Assembly: GCA_036794395.1 (NCBI GenBank) | Contig: DAIRGS010000288.1 | Span: forward strand, 1 to 8,924 | Source: DASXMX01 sp036794395 | Lineage (GTDB): Bacteria; Planctomycetota; Phycisphaerae; Tepidisphaerales; Tepidisphaeraceae | Direction: 5' to 3' | DNA: 8,924 nt | In this document: piece after piece, positions 1 through 5,342 of the stretch | How positions within the stretch are numbered: the first letter of the stretch is position 1 | Layout: the number at the start of each line of letters is the position of its first letter | The notes under the pieces: generated by a model | Told to the model about the DNA's origin: nothing | The model's database searches: none | Seen by the model: only the letters and a program-made list of their open reading frames with translations | Translations under genes and position numbers: made by a program

Positions 1-221
1 GCCCATGATCGAGGGAGATGACCTCCGGCGACGGGTCCGATCAGGGAAAACCAAGCTTCGACTGCTGGACAACCTTCTGAATTTACCGAGAAAAAATGCC
101 CGATTCGGCACGTTGGTTTTCCCACATACCACCCGTCGCCGAACCCGAAGCGTCCCCGACCACGGCCTGGAAGGCCGTGCCACTTCAATGCAATGGCGCT
201 GAATCGCGCACGGTCATCTAG
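1..221. repeat. Palindromic repeat element, copy 1 (left end outside window)
   Basis: This stretch aligns without gaps to 2299-2519; my hand count is 173 of 221 identical (about 78%). Matching inverted segments are visible: CGGCGACGGGT at 26-36 with 131-141, and GGGAAAACCAA at 44-54 with 113-123, each flanked by 7-nt unpaired stretches. A separate small hairpin lies at 161-179 (CACGGCC, loop TGGAA, GGCCGTG). The right end carries the same terminal inverted repeat as copy 2, ending at 221. The last three bases are the rtcB stop codon read on the minus strand. The left arm, including its hairpin and terminal repeat, must lie beyond base 1. Open frames across it look like by-products of the palindromes, so I do not call a gene here. 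Confidence 0.85.
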
Positions 222-1609
222 TCCTCAGGCTTCTCGCCCGCATCGGCCATTTTGACGATCTTGGGATCAAACCGCGCGACGACGTCGACCAGATCGCTCT
301 GCGCCGCCATCACTGAGTGGATATCCTTATATACACCCGGCGCCTCGTCGATCCCGGCCGACAAAAGCTGTACGCCGGCCTGCTCAAGCATGTCCTTGAA
401 GTGCGCCCATCGAAACTTTTCCCGGGCCGCGGTTCGGCTCATCACCCGCCCCGCTCCGTGAGATGCGCTCTGAAGCGACTGCGTCTCGCCCTTTCCGCGC
501 ACGACGAACCCGGGCGTAGCCATTGATCCGGGGATGACGCCTAAAACACCCTTCCCGGCCGGCGTCGCGCCCTTGCGATGGACGATCAGCTCGCGGCCGC
601 CATGCTGTTCCTTCCACGCGAAGTTGTGGTGGTTCTCTACGCCCGCGATCGCCTTAACGCCGATGGCCTTGGCCACGCGTTTATGAATCAGTGCGTGGTT
701 GGCCGCGGCGTATTTGCCCATCAGCTCCATCGCCGCCCAGTATTCCTGGCCTTCCTGCGAATCGAGGTTCAGCCACGCCAGCCGGCTCAATTCGGGAGGA
801 AGTTCCGGATGGAGATCCCGCGCCAGCCGCGAATAAAAATCGGCCACAGTCGCGCCCGAACCCCGGCTGCCGCTGTGAGACAGCAACGCAAGATACTCAC
901 CCGGCTCCAGCCCCAGGTCCGGCCGATCCAGCGTGAAGATGCCAAACTCCACGAAGTGGTTGCCGCTCCCACTTGTGCCGAGCTGGCCTCGTGCTTTGGC
1001 AAACACCCGCTTGGTGACGGACGTCACCGACCAGTCCTCGTCGAGGACTTCGTGCTCAAGGGGCACCTTAAATTCCACGCCCGTGCCGAACTTGGTTTCA
1101 CGTTGCAATGCGCGGACGAGCTGCTCGTTGAGCCGCTTGAGGTCTTTGGCGGGAACGTCAAAAACCGACAGGCGCATCCGGCATGCGATATCCACGCCCA
1201 CCGCGTACGGAATCACCGCGTTCTCCGTCGCCAGCACGCCGCCGATGGGCAATCCGTAGCCGAGGTGCGCATCGGGCATGAGTGCCCCGGCAGCGGCGAT
1301 GGGCAACCGCACGGCCTGCCGCATCTGCTCGACCGCCGATGGTTCCAACCCTTCGCCCCAGATCTTGTACGGAGCCGGCACCGCCCGCTCATGAAACATC
1401 GGCCGCTCCGATTCTTCGCGCAGCACCCGCGCAAGCTCCGCGAAATACGGATGAGCGGCATTATGGATTGGATCATCCAACACCGCCTTCAGTTCACGCC
1501 GGATGGCGTCTTCGTCCAGATGCTTTGCCGCTTCAGGAATCAACCCCAGCGCAACCCCCACCGCCGCCCCAGGCTTGAAGCCAAGTTCAATAAGATCCTT
1601 ACCTTTCAT
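218..1609 (-). CDS. rtcB: RNA-splicing ligase RtcB (3'-phosphate/5'-OH RNA ligase)
   Basis: RtcB joins RNA 2',3'-cyclic phosphate or 3'-phosphate ends to 5'-hydroxyl ends, using GTP and Mn(II); in bacteria it serves RNA repair. The 463-residue product carries the family's metal and nucleotide motifs: PDAHLGYGLPIGG (112-124), GVDIACRM with Asp140 and Cys143, GSGNHFVE with Asn217/His218, LSHSGSRG with His245, ENHHNFAW with His327/328, and SASHGAGRVMSR, in which His384 matches the histidine that becomes guanylylated. No catalytic residue appears lost, and the length is normal for this subfamily. The ATG at 1609 fits the usual N-terminus, though no strong Shine-Dalgarno is visible. It lies 4 nt after the Uma2 stop, so the two are probably co-transcribed. 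No archease, RtcA or RtcR is present. The stop codon (TAG) coincides with the end of repeat copy 1. Confidence 0.96.
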   Translation of the reverse strand: MKGKDLIELGFKPGAAVGVALGLIPEAAKHLDEDAIRRELKAVLDDPIHNAAHPYFAELARVLREESERPMFHERAVPAPYKIWGEGLEPSAVEQMRQAVRLPIAAAGALMPDAHLGYGLPIGGVLATENAVIPYAVGVDIACRMRLSVFDVPAKDLKRLNEQLVRALQRETKFGTGVEFKVPLEHEVLDEDWSVTSVTKRVFAKARGQLGTSGSGNHFVEFGIFTLDRPDLGLEPGEYLALLSHSGSRGSGATVADFYSRLARDLHPELPPELSRLAWLNLDSQEGQEYWAAMELMGKYAAANHALIHKRVAKAIGVKAIAGVENHHNFAWKEQHGGRELIVHRKGATPAGKGVLGVIPGSMATPGFVVRGKGETQSLQSASHGAGRVMSRTAAREKFRWAHFKDMLEQAGVQLLSAGIDEAPGVYKDIHSVMAAQSDLVDVVARFDPKIVKMADAGEKPED

Positions 1610-1613
1610 GATC

Positions 1614-2234
1614 TCATGGTAGGCCCAGTTCTCGTCGAAGTGCGTGCAGGGGCGGCCGATCCCAAAGCCATTGAACCTTCATCCAGAAACCCGCCACAAC
1701 TTCGCTACGGATGGTGCCTTCTCCGGTGATTGCGATTTTCTCGTACTTTCCGCTCGATCCCAATTGAAAAAACTCCGCACGCTGCTGGGCGGGGTCGATC
1801 AGCCAGTATTCGTTGACGCCGCCGCGTTCGTACTCGATGAATTTATCGAGTCGATCTCGATCCGGATCGTCCGGGCTGATAATTTCAATCGCCAAATCAG
1901 CCGGCCCGTCCAGATGATTGGATTTAATTCGATTGTGATTGACATTGGAGACAAACATTACGTCCGGGTTCCGACCGGATGGGCGGGCGGACGTTTTCAT
2001 GTTGAAGTCTTCGAAGAAGACGCTGCCGAGCTGGTGATGTTCCACGAATTCCGACAACAGGCGCACGAGAAACAGGCTCACAAATTGATGCTGACTCGAA
2101 ACCGGGGCCATTGCAATGACCTCCCCATCCACCCATTCCGCGTGCTCATCGCGACGGTCGCGAAGAAATTCCTCGTAGCTGACTTTCGTCCGCCCGGTTG
2201 CGGGACTGTGTGTTGTGTTTGCCTGAATAGTCAT
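1614..2234 (-). CDS. Uma2-family PD-(D/E)XK endonuclease-like protein (DUF820)
   Basis: The 206-residue protein matches the Uma2/DUF820 family, a restriction-endonuclease-like fold very common in Cyanobacteria and Planctomycetes whose biological substrate is not established. Visible landmarks are EWVDGEVIAM (33-42), RNPDVMFV with Asp91, DLAIEIISP with Glu117, and DRLDKFIEYERGGVNEYW with Lys131 and the typical GV-EYWLIDP strand (139-148). Asp91, Glu117 and Lys131 fit the family's D-ExK-like active site, so it is probably intact. I chose the ATG at 2234 because family similarity begins about 15 residues later and the longer open frame runs into the repeat element. The ribosome site is weak (GAG about 9 nt upstream). 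It lies between repeat copy 2, ending 17 bp upstream, and rtcB, 4 nt downstream. Confidence 0.88.
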   Translation of the reverse strand: MTIQANTTHSPATGRTKVSYEEFLRDRRDEHAEWVDGEVIAMAPVSSQHQFVSLFLVRLLSEFVEHHQLGSVFFEDFNMKTSARPSGRNPDVMFVSNVNHNRIKSNHLDGPADLAIEIISPDDPDRDRLDKFIEYERGGVNEYWLIDPAQQRAEFFQLGSSGKYEKIAITGEGTIRSEVVAGFWMKVQWLWDRPPLHALRRELGLP

Positions 2235-2286
2235 ATGCCACGCTCGCAATTCTAAATGACCGTGCGCGATTCGGCGCTTTTTGTGC

Positions 2287-2305
2287 CATGGGCTTCCAGC
2301 CCATG
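2287..2305. repeat. REP-like hairpin, left arm of element copy 2
   Basis: CATGGGC (2287-2293) and GCCCATG (2299-2305) form a perfect 7-bp stem with a TTCCA loop. The loop is the reverse complement of the TGGAA loop in the right-arm hairpin, so the two hairpins are mirror copies within the palindrome. Confidence 0.8.
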
Positions 2306-2458
2306 ATCGGGGGAGATGACGAGAATCGCCGGGTACGATTTGGGAAAACCAAGTTTCGACAGGTGGACAACCTTCTGTTCCGCCAGCAGAAAATGCCTCC
2401 TCATGGCAAGTTGGTTTTCCCACATCCCACCCGTCGCCGGACCCGCGGCTCCACCGAC

Positions 2459-2477
2459 CACGGCTTGGAAAGCCGTG
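2459..2477. repeat. REP-like hairpin, right arm of element copy 2
   Basis: CACGGCT (2459-2465), loop TGGAA, AGCCGTG (2471-2477). The counterpart in copy 1 (161-179) has C:G where this one has T:A at the pair closing the loop, a compensatory change that keeps the stem. Confidence 0.8.
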
Positions 2478-2515
2478 CCACTTAAATCCAATGGCGCGGA
2501 ATCGCGCACGATCAT

Positions 2516-3586
2516 TTAGCTCACCGTCAACTCCGGAGGCGGTGTTCCCAGATTCCGCTTGCTCACCTCACCGGCGACATTTCGCACCACCGCCTCCAGT
2601 GCATCGCGAAGCTTTGGGTTGGTCGTGAAATTCCATTCGGGTTTGCCATGGTCGCTGTTCACGCGCAGTTCGGTGAACATAGGCACGGCGCCCAGATAGG
2701 GCACACCCAGCCTCTGCGCCGCTTTTTCGGTTCCGCCTCGGCCGAAAATATCGTGTTCGGTTCCGTCGGCCGCCACGAAGTAGCTCATGTTTTCGATCAA
2801 CCCAAGAATCGGTGCGTTCAATTGCTTAAACATTCCGATCGCCCGAACGGCATCGTCCAACGCGACCTGCTGCGGGGTCGCCACGACGACCGCTCCGGTG
2901 ATCTGTAATAGCTGGCAGAGCGTGAGCGGCACATCGCCGGTGCCCGGTGGGAGATCGACAATTAGATAATCCAATTCGGGCCAGTCCGTGTTATCCAGCA
3001 AAAGTTGCTTGAATGCGCCATGGGCCATCGGACCGCGCCAGATGAGCGGTTTATCCTGTTCCACCAGCGAGCCGATCGTGACGGCGTAAATGCCGTGAAC
3101 ATGATGGGGGAGAATCTTGCTGCCGCGTACCTGGGGGGCGATGCCTTTTACGCCCAGCATGGTCGGCATGCTCGGGCCGTAGATGTCGCCGTCCATCAGG
3201 CCCACGGATGCGCCGCATCGACGCAATCCAATCGCGATGTTTAATGCAAGCGTGGATTTTCCGACCCCGCCTTTACCGGCCCCTACCGCGATCACGTTCT
3301 TCACCTGCGGGAGCGCGCCCTTTCGGGGTGCAGCCGGGCCGCGAACCTGCGCGGTCAATTCGATTTCAACCTTGCGTGCTCCGATCTTTTCCAGCGCAGC
3401 GGTCACATCTCGTTCAATCACGTCCTTCAGCGGGCAGGCCGGGGTGGTCAGCTCGACCCGCACCTTTACGGCATCACCATCAATCGCGACGTCCTTCACC
3501 ATGCCCAGGGTGACGATGTCCTTGAACAGTTCGGGGTCCTGAACGGTGCGAAGAGCGGAAATGATCTGATCGGAAGTCAAAGCCAT
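2516..3586 (-). CDS. mrp: Mrp/ApbC-type iron-sulfur cluster carrier ATPase
   Basis: Mrp/ApbC proteins are cytoplasmic P-loop ATPases that bind and pass on Fe-S clusters. The 356-residue product has an N-terminal MIP18/DUF59 domain (about 1-80, with TTPACPLKD at 47-55 including Cys51) and a MinD-like ATPase domain with deviant Walker A KGGVGKST (105-112), DGDIYGPSMP (132-141) and the DLPPGTGD Walker B/switch motif (211-218). After ENMSYF (265-270), where many Mrp proteins carry a CxxC cluster-binding motif, this one reads VAADGTEHDIFG with no cysteine; some other lineages share that variant, so cluster binding may differ. Start: ATG at 3586 with AAGGA at 3596-3592, 5 nt upstream, and a TATAAT further up. 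The TAA stop lies in the end of repeat copy 2. It is probably first in a minus-strand unit with uma2 and rtcB. Confidence 0.95.
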   Translation of the reverse strand: MALTSDQIISALRTVQDPELFKDIVTLGMVKDVAIDGDAVKVRVELTTPACPLKDVIERDVTAALEKIGARKVEIELTAQVRGPAAPRKGALPQVKNVIAVGAGKGGVGKSTLALNIAIGLRRCGASVGLMDGDIYGPSMPTMLGVKGIAPQVRGSKILPHHVHGIYAVTIGSLVEQDKPLIWRGPMAHGAFKQLLLDNTDWPELDYLIVDLPPGTGDVPLTLCQLLQITGAVVVATPQQVALDDAVRAIGMFKQLNAPILGLIENMSYFVAADGTEHDIFGRGGTEKAAQRLGVPYLGAVPMFTELRVNSDHGKPEWNFTTNPKLRDALEAVVRNVAGEVSKRNLGTPPPELTVS

Positions 3587-3591
3587 GAGAA

Positions 3592-3596
3592 TCCTT
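3592..3596 (-). promoter_or_regulatory. Shine-Dalgarno of mrp
   Basis: AAGGA on the minus strand, 5 nt before the ATG at 3586. It supports that start codon. Confidence 0.6.
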
Positions 3597-3608
3597 ATTG
3601 GTCCGGCA

Positions 3609-3637
3609 ATTATAGCGGAAATGTATTTACGAACTAA
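3609..3637 (-). promoter_or_regulatory. Probable sigma-70 promoter of mrp
   Basis: The minus strand has a perfect TATAAT -10 at 3614-3609. With a 17-bp spacer the -35 would be TTAGTT (3637-3632), a poor match to TTGACA. The predicted transcript start is near 3602, giving a leader of about 16 nt that just includes the Shine-Dalgarno. The -10 is good; the -35 is uncertain. Confidence 0.5.
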
Positions 3638-3685
3638 CGAACACCATCCGGTAATTCAACGCTGTGTCAACGTGGTGGGAGCGCT

Positions 3686-4972
3686 ATGATAGCGGCGGTG
3701 GAGTTGGTTGAGCGAAACTTGGCCGGTACGCGCAACGTTAAGGCAGCGCCTTTGCGTGCCGCTCCGCATGTACCTGCAACGCCAGCGGCGGAAAATCACG
3801 GGATCAATACGTGTGTCGGAAGCGACGACGACGGGTGGTGTGCTCCTCCCCCTGTAACGCTGAGCGACGGTACGCGTCTACAGCTCTTTAAAGATGGCGA
3901 AGCTCTTCTCGCAGCGTATGACGCGATCAAGGGCGCTCAGCGGGTTATCTTCCTGGAAGTCTACATCTTCGCCAGCGACGACACCGGCTGGGCCTTCGCG
4001 GATCTGCTCTGTGAGAAGGCTAAACAGGGCGTACGGGTTTTTGCTATTTACGATTCATTCGGATCGATTGACACCGATCGCAAGCTCTTCCGCAAGATGC
4101 GGCAGGCGGGCGTGCGGGTTCAGGAATTCAATCCGATTCGCCCGTGGGAATGCAATTACAGTTGGCGGCCGCTCAATCGCGATCATCGGAAGCTGCTGGT
4201 GATCGATCGAAGGATTGCCGGCATTGGCGGCCTGAATATCGGCGCTGAATACGGAGGCGGATGGGTGGTGCGGCGCAAATCGCGCCGGTGCGAAGCATGG
4301 CGCGATAATGGCGTGGGGATTGTTGGGCCGGGGGCGGCGATGTTCGCCGAGTCATTTATCCGGACATGGCGTTTCATCACCCATGGCGGACGAATTCGTC
4401 GGGCCGAATACAGCGCCCACCTTGAAGACGCCGACCTGGGCCTGCTGGCCAGTGTCCCCACTCTGAACAGCCCACTTCGCCCATCACTGTGCCGGCTGAT
4501 GCGGGGGGCTCGCAAGAGCATCGACATGACCATGGCCTACTTTGCGCCCGATGATGAATTAGTGGAGGAGCTTTGCCGGGCTGCGCGGCGCGGGATGCGC
4601 GTGCGGCTGATGCTTCCGGGCCGGTGCGATGTGCCGCTGGTCAGCATCGCCGCCCGATCCTTCTACGAAACACTCATGTCTTGCGGGATCGAAGTATACG
4701 AGCGGCAAGGCGTCGTATTGCACGCCAAAACGATGGTTCTGGACGGCAACGTCACCCTCATGGGCTCGACAAATCTCGATTACCGAAGCATCGAGTTTAA
4801 CTGCGAGATTTCCGCAATCATCCGCTCCCCCCAGTTTGGCGCTCAGATGCGGGGTGTGTTTGAACATGACATCCATTTCGCCAAAAAAATCGATCTCCCA
4901 GAATGGCGGCGGCGGCCGACCTGGGACCGGTTTGTGCAGTGGGCGGTGAGCCGGGCGCGATACCTTCTGTAG
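3686..4972 (+). CDS. Phospholipase D family protein, cardiolipin synthase-like
   Basis: The 428-residue product has two PLD (HxKxxxxD) motifs: HRKLLVID (His167, Lys169, Asp174) followed by GGLNIG, and HAKTMVLD (His346, Lys348, Asp353) followed by GSTNLDYRS (360-368). The pair forms one active site that makes a phosphohistidine intermediate; in this arrangement the usual reaction is transfer of a phosphatidyl group to make cardiolipin. The overall length and lack of N-terminal membrane helices resemble the ClsB branch rather than ClsA. About 50 residues at the N-terminus are Ala/Pro-rich and of low similarity. The tail is Arg/Trp-rich (RRRPTW..., ending RYLL), which may favour membrane contact. 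GGGAG lies 4 nt before the ATG. It is divergent from mrp. Another PLD-type phospholipase remains possible, so no specific symbol is given. Confidence 0.9.
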   Translation: MIAAVELVERNLAGTRNVKAAPLRAAPHVPATPAAENHGINTCVGSDDDGWCAPPPVTLSDGTRLQLFKDGEALLAAYDAIKGAQRVIFLEVYIFASDDTGWAFADLLCEKAKQGVRVFAIYDSFGSIDTDRKLFRKMRQAGVRVQEFNPIRPWECNYSWRPLNRDHRKLLVIDRRIAGIGGLNIGAEYGGGWVVRRKSRRCEAWRDNGVGIVGPGAAMFAESFIRTWRFITHGGRIRRAEYSAHLEDADLGLLASVPTLNSPLRPSLCRLMRGARKSIDMTMAYFAPDDELVEELCRAARRGMRVRLMLPGRCDVPLVSIAARSFYETLMSCGIEVYERQGVVLHAKTMVLDGNVTLMGSTNLDYRSIEFNCEISAIIRSPQFGAQMRGVFEHDIHFAKKIDLPEWRRRPTWDRFVQWAVSRARYLL

Positions 4973-4988
4973 CGGGAATCGCGACGAC

Positions 4989-5017
4989 TTGGGAGGGCGG
5001 CTGCGCGGCAGTATGAT
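4989..5017 (+). promoter_or_regulatory. Probable promoter of the DUF485-symporter operon
   Basis: TTGGGA (4989-4994) and TATGAT (5012-5017) are separated by exactly 17 bp and match sigma-70 consensus at 4/6 and 5/6 positions. The predicted start is near 5024, about 37 nt before the ATG at 5061. The site lies just after the cardiolipin-synthase-like gene and would give the transport genes their own promoter. Confidence 0.5.
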
Positions 5018-5056
5018 TCTCGGGCGACATCCGGGCCAATCCGCAACCGAGAATCA
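5014..5056. promoter_or_regulatory. 10-bp inverted repeat overlapping the promoter (candidate operator)
   Basis: TGATTCTCGG (5014-5023) and CCGAGAATCA (5047-5056) are perfect inverted repeats separated by 23 bp. Their centres are 33 bp apart, close to three helical turns. The left half covers most of the -10 hexamer; the right half ends 4 bp before the ATG of the DUF485 gene. If transcription starts near 5024 the left half is not in the RNA, so a protein-binding operator fits better than an RNA hairpin. From an upstream transcript it could fold and hide the start codon region. Confidence 0.45.
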
Positions 5057-5060
5057 AAGC

Positions 5061-5342
5061 ATGCCTCCCCAAGACAGCTTCCCCCCGCCCGCTGCGCATG
5101 GCCGCAATGCCCGCATCGGCCTGTGGTTTTTTGGAATTTACTGCGTCCTTTATGCCGGCTTCATGGGCTTGGCGGCGTTCTCGTTCACGACGCTCGCCCA
5201 ACCGGTGGCAGGGGTGAATTGGGCGATCCTTTATGGAATGGGATTGATCGTGGCCGCCCTGGTGCTGGCGGTGATCTACATGTTTGTCTGCACGCGCGCG
5301 GGCGAACATGCTGACACGCGAGACGGGGAGGACGCGAAGTGA
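5061..5342 (+). CDS. DUF485 small membrane protein (YjcH-like), partner of the symporter
   Basis: The 93-residue protein has two predicted transmembrane helices (about 19-41 and 53-76), the RIG start of the first helix, and a YGMGLIVAALVLAVIYMFV second helix typical of DUF485. In E. coli the relative YjcH is encoded directly before the acetate permease ActP, and the same order is seen here. Its exact role is not established; an accessory role to the transporter is inferred. I chose ATG 5061 because family similarity begins a few residues later; in-frame upstream ATGs at 4989 and 5013 would place the start inside the promoter and inverted repeat. No good Shine-Dalgarno is visible. Its TGA stop overlaps the GTG start of the symporter (GTGA), which suggests translational coupling. 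Confidence 0.85.
   Translation: MPPQDSFPPPAAHGRNARIGLWFFGIYCVLYAGFMGLAAFSFTTLAQPVAGVNWAILYGMGLIVAALVLAVIYMFVCTRAGEHADTRDGEDAK
5325..5331 (+). promoter_or_regulatory. Shine-Dalgarno of the symporter gene
   Basis: GGGGAGG lies 7 nt before the GTG at 5339, inside the end of the DUF485 gene. It supports the GTG as the true start despite the rarer initiation codon. Confidence 0.7.

Larger units (their letters stand above)
2252..2519. repeat. Palindromic MITE-like repeat element, copy 2 (complete)
   Basis: A complete element with terminal inverted repeats at 2252-2277 and 2494-2519 (24 of 26 bases match; core CGTGCGCGATTC). Inside are a left hairpin at 2287-2305 (CATGGGC, loop TTCCA, GCCCATG), a right hairpin at 2459-2477 (CACGGCT, loop TGGAA, AGCCGTG), and a central stem GGGAAAACCAA at 2342-2352 pairing with 2411-2421, with a small TTCTG/CAGAA hairpin at its tip. 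The whole unit is therefore a long imperfect palindrome. Flanking TA dinucleotides (2253-2254 and 2517-2518) could be a target duplication, as made by IS630/mariner-type transposases, with a 262-bp element between them. No transposase is encoded. It could instead be a REP-like structured 3' element; mobility is inference. Confidence 0.85.

Noticed and set aside
5..202. Plus-strand 65-aa frame in element copy 1, similar to the frame at 2288-2485 in copy 2 (shared segments such as TRRRTR and DHGLE-RAT)
   Set aside because: The similarity follows from the repeated DNA; the peptide is a translation of palindromic hairpin sequence, has no ribosome site, and the differences do not favour synonymous positions. 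Such repeat-derived frames are often falsely annotated.
578..1729. 383-aa plus-strand open frame opposite rtcB
   Set aside because: It lies antisense to a clearly conserved RtcB gene, and its His/Arg/Pro-rich composition is typical of a shadow frame in GC-rich DNA.
2235..2254. Possible uma2 promoter: TAGAAT on the minus strand at 2254-2249
   Set aside because: No -35-like hexamer is found 16-18 bp upstream, and the site would leave almost no leader; evidence is too weak to list.
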